This document shows positions 1-6,498 of a DNA stretch of 12,235 bases, in pieces. The position numbers and the translations under genes are program-made. This DNA is from an uncultured Muribaculaceae bacterium. Lineage in GTDB: Bacteria; Bacteroidota; Bacteroidia; Bacteroidales; Muribaculaceae. Location of the stretch: the NCBI GenBank assembly GCA_910578365.1, contig CAJTRC010000073.1, positions 1-12,235 of the forward strand, given 5' to 3'. The notes under the pieces are model-generated. The model searched no databases and was not told where the DNA came from. It was given only the letters and a program-made list of their open reading frames with translations. Numbering within the stretch: the first letter of the stretch is position 1; the number at the start of each line of letters is the position of its first letter.

Positions 1-370
1 AAACGGGCAGCTTGTCCTCTGGGATTAACAACACCAAACTGTACAAATAAATCAGGCGACCTTGAAAGGCCGCCCAATACTCTATGTTGTCTTTTGCTTG
101 GTTGAAAATCATAAAGTTCTTATCCCGAACTCGCGTGAATATTATCACGGAGCATATTGTAGTGATTACGTTGGTTATCACCAGGGGTATGTTGGCGGGC
201 GGCAGCAGTCCGTTGACCACAAAGAACACGCTGCCCAAACCGAGCATTATAAATGTAGGCAACGCGATACCGTCTGTATCGCGGGTTCGCATGGTAGTGA
301 TTGCCTGTGGCATGTAGCCGAGAATCATGCAAACACTGGCTATATAGCCGAAAATTTCGTGTATATCCAT
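1..370 (-). CDS. SemiSWEET-like PQ-loop transporter with C-terminal extension (partial, runs off left edge)
   Basis: Reading the minus strand from an ATG at 370 gives 123 codons without a stop, so the 3' end lies outside the window. Residues 1-86 match the SemiSWEET/PQ-loop pattern: GYIASVCMILGYMPQ with the Pro-Gln pair in the first helix, a short basic turn (TTMRTRDTDGIAL), a second helix ending near an Asn-Gly pair, and a third helix beginning with IPLVITN. Known SemiSWEETs are roughly 85-95 residue, three-helix proteins that dimerise in the inner membrane to move sugars. Here the frame continues at least 37 residues past the third helix, including a hydrophobic stretch (LIYLYSLVLLI), which is unusual. 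It follows ompA on the same strand, behind a strong hairpin, and I see no TAnnTTTG promoter between 371 and 467, so read-through expression is possible. Substrate unknown. Confidence 0.72.
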   Translation of the reverse strand, partial: MDIHEIFGYIASVCMILGYMPQAITTMRTRDTDGIALPTFIMLGLGSVFFVVNGLLPPANIPLVITNVITTICSVIIFTRVRDKNFMIFNQAKDNIEYWAAFQGRLIYLYSLVLLIPEDKLPV

Positions 371-394
371 TGTCGTAAATTCAGTATATCAGAA

Positions 395-426
395 AGGCGC
401 CGTGTCGAGTCCTCGACACGGCGCCT
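395..426 (-). terminator. Perfect 15-bp inverted repeat, probable ompA terminator
   Basis: Arms AGGCGCCGTGTCGAG (395-409) and CTCGACACGGCGCCT (412-426) are exactly complementary around a two-base centre, giving a very GC-rich hairpin (four-base loop if the innermost pair opens). It lies 41 bases past the ompA stop codon. On the minus strand it is followed only by TTTCT, a short T-tract, so termination may be incomplete. It could also act as an attenuator or RNA-stabilising 3' end ahead of the SemiSWEET-like gene. Confidence 0.75.
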
Positions 427-467
427 GTTGTTAGTCTGTAATTGTTTCAGTTATAGGTTGGCTGCAA

Positions 468-1619
468 TTACTTGGCTTCTTCGAGGGTGCAGATGCTTAC
501 ACGGTTCCACGATTCTTCTTCGAACATTTCACCGATACCCTGTCCTTCAGCCTCGATGCGGCTTGCAGATATCTTGTACTTGCTTACGAGTGCGTTCTTT
601 ACAGCCTCGGCACGCTTCTTGGCGAGAGCGATGTTGAGTTCCAGAGGACCGTCCTTGGAGGCGTAGCCCTTGATTACGACCTTGCTGTTGGGGTGATTCT
701 TCATGTAAGCGGCAATCATTTCGACGTTAGGCTGCTGGTCGGCGGTGATAGCGCTTGAACCGATTTTGAAGAACACGTAGCGAACCGAGTTGAGGTTGTT
801 GCTTACTTCCTTGATTACTTCGGGAGCCTTGTTGCGGCAAGCGGCGAGGTCGGCTGCGAGAGCTGCGTTCTGAGCTTCGGCGGCTGCCACTGCAGCGAGA
901 GCTGCGTCGCGTTCGCCACGCATGGCGTTAACCTGAGAGTTGAGTGCGTCGATGTCGTTCTGGCTGTAGCCCGGGTATACACATTCGAAACCGTCGCCGA
1001 AGTGATAGGTCACGCCTGCCAGGAAGTTGAAGGTGGCGGCGTTGATGTTATAACCGCTGGCGGTCTGGGCAATAGGCGCACCGTTCATGTTCCAGGCCAC
1101 ATATGGCTTGAGCGATACGGTGAGGTTATCGTTAACATTGAAGTTGAAGTTCAGACCTGCCTTGGTCACGAAGTAGTTTTTGTCCTTGCGGTAATCGAAC
1201 TCGTCGCTGCCGTTGATGTAGTCGTGTCCCCAGCCTGCGCCAAGTACGGCGGCGATAGAGAACGGACGGGTAACGCAGTCGTAACCGCCAAAAAGGTTAA
1301 AGAGGTCTACTGTTGCATAAGCGCCTACGTACGACTGGTCGAATGCTGTGGTGCTGTGTACGTAGTTACGCCAGGATGAAGTGTTTACTGCTGCGGTGGC
1401 TTCAACTCCAAGACCAAATACCGGAGTGATTTGCTTGTCGAGGTGCAGACCTGCCACACCGCGCATGTCGCCCCAGAATGCTGCATGGTTCATGGGTGTG
1501 GTAACACCTCCGTCTAAACCGAGCGACCAATTGTCGAAGAAGCTTGACTGCTCAATTCCCTGAGCAGATGCGGTCATTGCGCCCAGCGCGAGTGCCGCTA
1601 CTAATACGGTTTTTTTCAT
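468..1619 (-). CDS. OmpA-family outer membrane protein (beta-barrel, coiled coil, peptidoglycan-binding domain)
   Basis: The protein has 383 residues from the ATG at 1619, chosen because it begins a clear signal peptide (MKKTVLVAALALGAMTASAQ) and lies downstream of a well-formed promoter; an in-frame ATG at 1652 would fall inside that promoter. Residues about 22-222 are rich in alternating aromatic and glycine residues, as expected for an outer-membrane beta-barrel. Residues about 228-270 (IDALNSQVNAMRGERDAALA onward) form an Ala-rich coiled coil. Residues about 275-380 are an OmpA C-terminal domain, with the core around GYASKDG, LAKKRAEAV and SRIEAEGQG. In the family this domain holds the outer membrane to peptidoglycan. 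The Arg matching E. coli OmpA Arg286 is present (LAKKR), but the position of Asp271 appears to be Ser (GYAS), with an Asp two residues later. Likely an abundant structural porin-like protein. Confidence 0.93.
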   Translation of the reverse strand: MKKTVLVAALALGAMTASAQGIEQSSFFDNWSLGLDGGVTTPMNHAAFWGDMRGVAGLHLDKQITPVFGLGVEATAAVNTSSWRNYVHSTTAFDQSYVGAYATVDLFNLFGGYDCVTRPFSIAAVLGAGWGHDYINGSDEFDYRKDKNYFVTKAGLNFNFNVNDNLTVSLKPYVAWNMNGAPIAQTASGYNINAATFNFLAGVTYHFGDGFECVYPGYSQNDIDALNSQVNAMRGERDAALAAVAAAEAQNAALAADLAACRNKAPEVIKEVSNNLNSVRYVFFKIGSSAITADQQPNVEMIAAYMKNHPNSKVVIKGYASKDGPLELNIALAKKRAEAVKNALVSKYKISASRIEAEGQGIGEMFEEESWNRVSICTLEEAK

Positions 1620-1649
1620 TTGAAAGTTGATAACGTTACTAATTCGGCA

Positions 1650-1680
1650 CAAAAATACGGCCTTTTTTGCTAACTACAAA
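1650..1680 (-). promoter_or_regulatory. Bacteroidota-type promoter of ompA
   Basis: On the minus strand, TTTG (1680-1677) is followed after 19 bases by TATTTTTG (1657-1650). This fits the Bacteroidota -33 TTTG / -7 TAnnTTTG consensus with normal spacing. Transcription would start near 1643, leaving a 5' leader of roughly 24 bases before the ATG at 1619. The rest of the 238-base spacer (1620-1857) is AT-rich and shows no gene I can support. Confidence 0.8.
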
Positions 1681-1857
1681 ATTTATTTAATATAATTTTT
1701 GCTTATTGTTTTCACAAAAATTAGGTTAAAGACCAGAACTTAAGCTTCGTTGCTATGCTGTTTAACATAGTTAAAAAAATGCCGTATTTCTGTTTTCTTT
1801 GTATTTCTAACAAGCCCGGACGGGGTTTGGTTCGTTTTCGTGCCTACATTTCTGTTG

Positions 1858-2721
1858 TCATACCGGCTCAACTGCAAATCCGGCCAGGCGCAGCCGCGAT
1901 ATAAGTCCCTGATCGCCCGGCAGATGCCCGGCTCCAACAGCTATAAACAGGGCGCCTGAGCGCAGCGACGGCACCAGTCTGTCGACCCAGGCCCGGTTGC
2001 GCCCCTCGATAAGTTCTTCGATATTCTTCAGCCCCCGGTATTGTTCGAACTGGCTGTAGAGCCGATTAAGTTCGGCGCTTTTATAGTCGGCAATCAGCCG
2101 GCGGGCATCGTCCTGCTGATTACCCTCCATCATGCCTTTGAAAGCTTCTTCGACATTATTGCTCACAAATTCGCCCAGCAGGCTCAGCTGGTAGTCCAGG
2201 CCCTCCAGAGCCAACTCCTCCATGTCGAGATAGCGGGCGTAGTTCACAAGCCCGAGGTCCATAGGCATTTCCACCTGAAAGCCCGTCTGCAAGTCCGCCA
2301 TTACGTTGGCCGACGGATATTTCAAAAACAGACCAATCAGGTTAAGCTGCCGTATATCGGCTGCTATGGTGGCGCTGTCCCCGCCGTTGCGCTGCAATAT
2401 ATAGTCGCACAGAGCGTCGGCGGTGGCGGCAGTGAGTTTGTCGCCCAGAGGCGGCTCGGCCATCAAGCGCTGCGCAAGCTCCATCATTGAACTCTGCACT
2501 GCAGCTGCGTCGGGCATTCCTATTTCGGTGTAGAGGGTATCACAGGCAGCAAATGCGTCGTCGAAACCCGGTATGGAATCGGCATATTCCACCTCGACGA
2601 AATGGCAGGTGCCAAGCAGGTACGACGGACGCGCGCCGGGCGCCTGGATTTTCCACAGCAACTGAGCCATGGCGCCCAAGGCCACTGACAACAGCATTAA
2701 GGACATCAGAAACTTTTTCAT
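1858..2721 (-). CDS. TraB/GumN (Tiki-like) family secreted protein
   Basis: The protein has 287 residues from the ATG at 2721, which opens a signal peptide (MKKFLMSLMLLSVALGAMAQ); the upstream in-frame ATG at 2769 would add 16 residues before it and is less likely. The family is recognised by two GxxH motifs, GTCH at residues 37-40 and GAGH at 263-266, a conserved Glu in YTEIG (residue 66), and the ending GAGHLPGDQGLISRLRLAGF. An Arg/Trp motif (GRNRAWVDRL) precedes the second GxxH. TraB/PrgY/GumN proteins are related to the Tiki metalloproteases, in which GxxH histidines and the Glu are thought to bind metal, so a periplasmic or lipoprotein-independent protease-like role is plausible but unproven here. 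The second residue after the predicted cleavage site is not Cys, so it is not an obvious lipoprotein. It stands alone, divergent from the oxidoreductase operon; I could not find a clear promoter for it. Confidence 0.88.
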   Translation of the reverse strand: MKKFLMSLMLLSVALGAMAQLLWKIQAPGARPSYLLGTCHFVEVEYADSIPGFDDAFAACDTLYTEIGMPDAAAVQSSMMELAQRLMAEPPLGDKLTAATADALCDYILQRNGGDSATIAADIRQLNLIGLFLKYPSANVMADLQTGFQVEMPMDLGLVNYARYLDMEELALEGLDYQLSLLGEFVSNNVEEAFKGMMEGNQQDDARRLIADYKSAELNRLYSQFEQYRGLKNIEELIEGRNRAWVDRLVPSLRSGALFIAVGAGHLPGDQGLISRLRLAGFAVEPV

Positions 2722-2893
2722 ATCGCTTATATATATAATGTGTGATTCGAGGATAATGCACAGCTGCATCCCTTGGCCTGAGCTCCGCTGCCCGCGGCAA
2801 CAGACATTAATGGTAAAGTTAATACATCCTGCACAAGCGACAGTATTATATACACATAAATTATGTTAATAGCGTTTATTTAGCGCAAGCCAA

Positions 2894-2915
2894 TGTTAAA
2901 TATGTGTTAAAGATG
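2894..2915. repeat. Tandem 11-bp direct repeat, candidate operator
   Basis: TGTTAAATATG (2894-2904) is followed directly by TGTTAAAGATG (2905-2915), identical at 10 of 11 positions, so the copies repeat at about one helical turn. A further TGTTAA occurs at 2864-2869. The pair sits in the 292-base spacer between the divergent TraB-like and oxidoreductase genes, ending 21 bases before the -7 element at 2937, where a regulator could act on the -33 region. Function is inferred from placement only. The rest of the spacer is AT-rich without a supported gene. Confidence 0.5.
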
Positions 2916-2916
2916 C

Positions 2917-2944
2917 TGTGATGCCGATTTTTTTTATAAATTTG
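2917..2944 (+). promoter_or_regulatory. Probable promoter of the 2-oxoacid:ferredoxin oxidoreductase operon
   Basis: TAAATTTG (2937-2944) matches the Bacteroidota -7 consensus TAnnTTTG exactly. The -33 side is weak: only TGTG (2917-2920) or GCTG (2915-2918) lie near the expected place instead of TTTG, which would suit a promoter needing an activator. The start would fall near 2951, giving a leader of about 60 bases before the ATG at 3014. Confidence 0.6.
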
Positions 2945-3013
2945 CAATCGGACAAAATCCAACTATACCATAAAACATCTATATAATTATCCTAAAAATT
3001 TAATCCACCGACT

Positions 3014-3244
3014 ATGGCAAAAGTAATTGGCGCAGTAGTGATTGACAAAAATCGCTGTAAAGGCTGCGACTTATGCGTGGTGGCATGTCCGACCGACGTG
3101 CTGCTCCTCCAGCCCAAAGAAGTGAACGACCGAGGCTACCATTATGCATTCACGGCCCAACCCGAAGCCTGCATCGGCTGCGCTTCGTGCGCCACGGTGT
3201 GCCCCGATGCTTGTATAACCGTTTACCGCCAGGTGATCAAATAA
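3014..3244 (+). CDS. korD: 2-oxoacid:ferredoxin oxidoreductase delta subunit (2x[4Fe-4S] ferredoxin)
   Basis: A 76-residue ferredoxin-like protein with two complete CxxCxxCxxxCP cluster motifs: Cys15, 18, 21, 25 and Cys53, 56, 59, 63. All eight ligands for two [4Fe-4S] clusters are present. In this enzyme family the delta subunit carries electrons from the TPP-bound intermediate on the beta subunit to free ferredoxin. The 27 residues between the motifs (QPKEVNDRGYHYAF region) are typical of KorD/VorD rather than of stand-alone ferredoxins. It is the first gene of the operon, ten bases before the alpha subunit. Cytoplasmic. The substrate cannot be fixed from this subunit. Confidence 0.92.
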   Translation: MAKVIGAVVIDKNRCKGCDLCVVACPTDVLLLQPKEVNDRGYHYAFTAQPEACIGCASCATVCPDACITVYRQVIK

Positions 3245-3254
3245 CACACTACTT

Positions 3255-4340
3255 ATGGAACAGGAAGAAATCAAATTGATGAAGGGTAATGAGGCCATTG
3301 CCCACGCCGCCATCCGCGCCGGCTTCGACGGCTATTTCGGCTACCCCATCACCCCCCAGTCGGAGGTTCTTGAAACTCTCGAAGAGCTCATGCCGTGGGA
3401 AACCACCGGTATGGTAGTGCTCCAGGCAGAAAGCGAAGTAGCCGCCATCAACATGGTGTACGGCGGTGCAGCCTCCGGCAAAGCAGTAATGACTTCATCG
3501 AGTTCGCCGGGTGTCAGCCTCAAGCAGGAAGGCATTTCATATATAGCAGCTGCCGAACTTCCGGCACTGATCGTAAACGTAATGCGCGGCGGACCCGGCC
3601 TGGGTACCATACAGCCCTCGCAGGCCGACTACTTCCAGGCCACCAAGGGCGGCGGCCACGGCGACTATCGTCTGATTGTGCTCTCGCCCGCCACTGTACA
3701 GGAAATGGCCGACTTTGTAGGCATGGGCATGGACCTGTCGTTCAAATACCGCGTACCCGCCATGATTCTTGCCGACGGCGTTGTTGGCCAGATGATGGAG
3801 AAAGTTGTGCTCCCGCCTATGCGTCCCCGCCGTACCGAGGCTCAGATTGCTGAGCAGTGCCCATGGGCTGCCTCCGGTAAAGACGGACGCAAGCACCGCA
3901 ATGTGGTGACATCGCTGGAGATGGAGCCCGACAAAATGGAAAAGAACAACCTGCGCCTGCAGGAACGCTACCGCGAAATCGAAAACAACGAAGTTCGCTT
4001 CCAGGAATACTTTACCGACGACGCCGAATACCTCATCGTTGCTTTCGGTTCGATAGCACGTATCTGCCTCAAGGCTATTGAAGAAGCCCGTGCACAGGGC
4101 ATTAAAATAGGTTTGCTGCGCCCCATCACCCTGTGGCCCTTCCCCACCAAGGAAATCGAAAATCTGAGCAAACAGGTCAAAGGCATACTGACAGTAGAAC
4201 TCAACGCCGGACAGATGATTGAAGATGTTCGTCTGGCCGTAGGCAAAGACATGCCCGTATACCACTTCGGCCGCATGGGCGGCATCGTACCCAACCCCAA
4301 CGAAGTTATCGACGCCCTCAAAAAGCACTTCAAAATTTAA
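3255..4340 (+). CDS. vorB: 2-oxoacid:ferredoxin oxidoreductase alpha subunit (VorB/KorA)
   Basis: A 361-residue alpha subunit. Near the N-terminus are LMKGNEAIAHAAIRAG (8-23) and GYFGYPITPQSE (26-37), the hallmark of the pyruvate:ferredoxin oxidoreductase domain I family, followed by QAESEVAAINMVYGGAASGK and TSSSSPGVSLKQEGISY; a transketolase C-terminal-like domain fills about 255-355 (AFGSIARICLKAIEEA onward). With the beta subunit it forms the TPP site for oxidative decarboxylation of a 2-oxoacid to its acyl-CoA with reduction of ferredoxin. The compact alpha with separate beta, gamma and delta chains matches what is variously named 3-methyl-2-oxobutanoate (branched-chain) or 2-oxoglutarate ferredoxin oxidoreductase; the sequence alone does not let me decide which substrate. 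A later in-frame ATG at 3279 (residue 9) is possible, but the upstream start keeps normal operon spacing. Six bases separate it from the beta gene. Confidence 0.93.
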   Translation: MEQEEIKLMKGNEAIAHAAIRAGFDGYFGYPITPQSEVLETLEELMPWETTGMVVLQAESEVAAINMVYGGAASGKAVMTSSSSPGVSLKQEGISYIAAAELPALIVNVMRGGPGLGTIQPSQADYFQATKGGGHGDYRLIVLSPATVQEMADFVGMGMDLSFKYRVPAMILADGVVGQMMEKVVLPPMRPRRTEAQIAEQCPWAASGKDGRKHRNVVTSLEMEPDKMEKNNLRLQERYREIENNEVRFQEYFTDDAEYLIVAFGSIARICLKAIEEARAQGIKIGLLRPITLWPFPTKEIENLSKQVKGILTVELNAGQMIEDVRLAVGKDMPVYHFGRMGGIVPNPNEVIDALKKHFKI

Positions 4341-4346
4341 AACACC

Positions 4347-5108
4347 ATGAATCCCAACGATATAATCAAACCTGAAAATCTGGTTTATGCGCGTCCGCGA
4401 CTTCTCGACGAACGCAACACCCACTACTGTCCCGGCTGCAGCCACGGCGTGGTTCACCGCCTTCTGGCCGAGCTGATTGACGAAATGGGCCTTGAAGACA
4501 AAACCATCGGAGTGGCACCGGTAGGCTGCGCCGTATTCGCATACAACTACATCGACGTAGACTGGGTGGAAGCTGCCCATGGCCGCGCTCCAGCCGTGGC
4601 GACCGCACTCAACCGCCTCAATCCCGAAAAATTTGTATTTACATATCAGGGCGACGGCGACCTCGCCGCAATCGGCACAGCCGAAACCATCCACGCCGCC
4701 AATCGCGGTGAAAACATCGTAATGGTGTTCATAAACAATGCCATCTATGGCATGACCGGCGGCCAGATGGCCCCCACCACCCTGCTGGGCCAGAAAACCG
4801 CCACAACCCCCTACGGACGTCGCGCCGACCTCAACGGCTTCCCCATCAAAATCAGCGACATCCTGGCCGGCCTCGACGGCACCTGCTACGTAACCCGTCA
4901 GGCAGTACATACCCCAGCAGCCGTACGCAAAACCAAGGCCGCTCTGAAAAAAGCCATCCAGAACGCCCTCGACAAAAAAGGCACATCGGTAGTTGAAGTA
5001 GTCAGCACATGCAACTCGGGCTGGAAACTCTCGCCCGCCAAGTCCAACCAGTGGATGGAAGAGAATATGTTTGCCAAATACCCCTTAGGCGATCTCAAAA
5101 ACGTTTAA
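4347..5108 (+). CDS. korB: 2-oxoacid:ferredoxin oxidoreductase beta subunit (TPP-binding, KorB/VorA)
   Basis: A 253-residue beta subunit that binds thiamine diphosphate. Seen in the sequence: the N-terminal HYCPGCSHG motif (26-34) with the Cys pair 28/31, VGCAVFAYNYIDVD (59-72), AAHGRAPAVATALNRLNP, and the TPP/Mg motif beginning GDGD (102-105) and ending INNAIYGMTGGQ (129-140). This is the core of C-C bond cleavage of the 2-oxoacid. The C-terminal part (VVEVVSTCNSGW) agrees with KorB/VorA-type chains. The length is normal for the four-subunit enzymes of strict anaerobes. It lies 6 bases after the alpha gene and 18 before the gamma gene, so subunits should be made together. Confidence 0.93.
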   Translation: MNPNDIIKPENLVYARPRLLDERNTHYCPGCSHGVVHRLLAELIDEMGLEDKTIGVAPVGCAVFAYNYIDVDWVEAAHGRAPAVATALNRLNPEKFVFTYQGDGDLAAIGTAETIHAANRGENIVMVFINNAIYGMTGGQMAPTTLLGQKTATTPYGRRADLNGFPIKISDILAGLDGTCYVTRQAVHTPAAVRKTKAALKKAIQNALDKKGTSVVEVVSTCNSGWKLSPAKSNQWMEENMFAKYPLGDLKNV

Positions 5109-5126
5109 TCCTGTCACAGCCCAACT

Positions 5127-5660
5127 ATGAAAGAAGAAATTGTAATTGCCGGTTTCGGTGGCCAAGGTGTGCTGTCGATGGGCAAGATTCTGGCTTATGC
5201 CGGACTTATGAATAATCTCGAAGTTACATGGATGCCGGCATACGGCCCCGAACAGCGCGGCGGTACCGCAAACGTTACCGTTATCCTATCCGACGCGCCG
5301 ATTTCGTCGCCTGTTCTCGACCAGTACGACACTGCCGTTATCCTCAACCAGCAGAGCCTCGACAAGTTCGAGAGCAAAGTGAAACCCGGCGGAACTCTCA
5401 TCTACGACCCCTACGGCATTCACCACGCTCCCACCCGCACCGATATCAAGATTGTGCCCGTCGACGCCATGGACACCGCTCTGAAGATGAACAACACCAA
5501 GACCTACAACATGATTCTGCTGGGCGCACTGCTCAAACAGCGACCCATCGTGCCCACCGAAGCCGTAATCAAAGGTCTGCGTAAAACCCTTCCCGAACGT
5601 CACCACCACCTGATTCCGCTCAACGAAGACGCTATCAAGGCCGGTATGGCGCTCTGCTAA
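5127..5660 (+). CDS. korC: 2-oxoacid:ferredoxin oxidoreductase gamma subunit (KorC/VorC)
   Basis: A 177-residue gamma subunit of the POR/KOR family. It starts with the family signature IVIAGFGGQGVLSMGKILAYAG (GFGGQG at residues 9-14) and continues with WMPAYGPEQRGGTANVTV and the SDAPISSPVLDQYD segment. In this family the gamma chain forms part of the CoA-binding side of the complex. It is the last gene of the delta-alpha-beta-gamma operon and is followed 27 bases later by a strong rho-independent terminator, so the operon ends here. Nothing looks truncated or altered. Confidence 0.92.
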   Translation: MKEEIVIAGFGGQGVLSMGKILAYAGLMNNLEVTWMPAYGPEQRGGTANVTVILSDAPISSPVLDQYDTAVILNQQSLDKFESKVKPGGTLIYDPYGIHHAPTRTDIKIVPVDAMDTALKMNNTKTYNMILLGALLKQRPIVPTEAVIKGLRKTLPERHHHLIPLNEDAIKAGMALC

Positions 5661-5687
5661 CGAAACTCCGAAACATCAAAAGCTAAT

Positions 5688-5721
5688 CACAGCGGCGAAA
5701 TTTATCGCCGCTGTGTTTTAT
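5688..5721 (+). terminator. Rho-independent terminator of the oxidoreductase operon
   Basis: Arms CACAGCGGCGA (5688-5698) and TCGCCGCTGTG (5705-5715) form a perfect 11-bp stem with loop AATTTA, followed by TTTTATTAT. This is a textbook terminator. The next gene starts only about 10-15 bases beyond it. Confidence 0.92.
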
Positions 5722-5730
5722 TATCAAATT

Positions 5731-5967
5731 ATGGAAAATATCGAACGTCAGCTGGATCAACTCAGCCAAATAATCAACGCCGGAAACGCAACAGCCGATA
5801 CATATTATCAGCGCGGACGGCTGAACTGGAAACTGCAGCAGCACGGTGCCGCCATAAGCGACTACGAAACCGCCGCACAGCTCGACCCGTCGTCGCCCGC
5901 TGTACAGGCTTTGGAAATGTCGCGCCAAATTATGGATTTCTACCATAAGGACCGCTACAATCCTTAG
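5731..5967 (+). CDS. Small single-TPR protein
   Basis: A 78-residue protein starting with MENIERQLDQL. Residues 22-55 form one recognisable tetratricopeptide repeat (ADTYYQRGRLNWKLQQHGAA, then ISDYETAAQLDPSSP), flanked by helices at 3-18 and 57-70. No signal peptide or membrane segment. TPR repeats are protein-protein contact modules; with a single repeat it likely works as a small adaptor or oligomer, function unknown. The ATG at 5731 is preferred over the in-frame one at 5713, which falls inside the terminator stem. I see no separate promoter, so expression may rely on read-through from the oxidoreductase operon, which would fit an accessory role, but this is inference. Confidence 0.75.
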   Translation: MENIERQLDQLSQIINAGNATADTYYQRGRLNWKLQQHGAAISDYETAAQLDPSSPAVQALEMSRQIMDFYHKDRYNP

Positions 5968-5981
5968 AGCTTTCATTTTCA

Positions 5982-6013
5982 TTTCCAAATCTGCCGTATA
6001 ATGCGTATCTTTG
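5982..6013 (+). promoter_or_regulatory. Promoter of dtd and the downstream run of genes
   Basis: TATCTTTG (6006-6013) is a perfect TAnnTTTG -7 element, with TTTC (5982-5985) about 20 bases upstream as a near -33 TTTG. Transcription would begin near 6020, about 30 bases before the dtd start at 6049. This rules against the in-frame ATG at 6001, which lies within the promoter. Confidence 0.75.
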
Positions 6014-6048
6014 CATTCCGAGAAATTGCTCTAAAAAGTACGCGACAG

Positions 6049-6498
6049 ATGAAACTTGTAATACAACGGGTGAAACATGCCTCGGTAAGCATCTCAGGCA
6101 AGCTTCACAGCGAAATAGATGCCGGGCTACTGGTACTCGTGGGTGTGACTCACGACGACACCGAAGCCGATGTGCGCTATCTTGCGGCCAAAACCTCCGC
6201 CATGCGCATATTCAACGACGACAATGGAGTGATGAACCGCTCGGTATGCGACACCGGAGGCGATATTCTGGCCGTGAGCCAGTTCACTCTGCTGGCCTCC
6301 ACTCGCAAGGGCAACCGCCCGAGCTATATCCACGCTGCCGGGCACGACCTGGCAGTGCCGCTCTACGATCTATTCTGTGCTGAATGCGAGCGAATTACCG
6401 GCCGCATTGTGCGTAAAGGTGTATTCGGCGCCGACATGCAGGTGGAACTAATAAACGACGGCCCTGTAACAATCGTAATCGACTCCAAAGACAAATGA
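6049..6498 (+). CDS. dtd: D-aminoacyl-tRNA deacylase
   Basis: A 149-residue protein with the DTD family layout: MKLVIQRVKHASVSI at the start, the active-site segment SQFTLLASTRKGNRPSY (77-93), and the Gly-cis-Pro motif NDGPVT (136-141). DTD removes D-amino acids (and glycine) mistakenly attached to tRNA, a cytoplasmic quality-control step for translation. Length is normal for the family (about 145-150 residues). The start at 6049 is set by the promoter at 6006-6013 and by homology of MKLVIQRV to the usual N-terminus. Its TGA overlaps the ATG of the AsmA-like gene (ATGA), indicating translational coupling and a shared transcript. Confidence 0.95.
   Translation: MKLVIQRVKHASVSISGKLHSEIDAGLLVLVGVTHDDTEADVRYLAAKTSAMRIFNDDNGVMNRSVCDTGGDILAVSQFTLLASTRKGNRPSYIHAAGHDLAVPLYDLFCAECERITGRIVRKGVFGADMQVELINDGPVTIVIDSKDK

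Noticed and set aside
1811..1829. Possible terminator hairpin CAAGCCCGGACGGGGTTTG after the TraB-like gene
   Set aside because: On the relevant minus strand the stem has an A-C mismatch and no T-tract follows, so it is too weak to call.
1740..1937. Minus-strand open frame of 65 codons overlapping the end of the TraB-like gene
   Set aside because: It lies in another frame of the TraB-like gene for much of its length, has no recognisable domain, and its 3' half falls in AT-rich spacer. It looks like a chance frame.
3537..4910. Long minus-strand open frame of 457 codons opposite the alpha and beta oxidoreductase genes
   Set aside because: It is antisense to two clearly conserved genes, is rich in Gly, Val, His and Cys as expected of the complement of GC-rich coding sequence, and shows no domain.
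6001..6048. Upstream in-frame start extending dtd by 16 residues
   Set aside because: The sequence contains the -7 element TATCTTTG at 6006-6013, and the family N-terminus is MKLVIQRV, so the start at 6049 is preferred.
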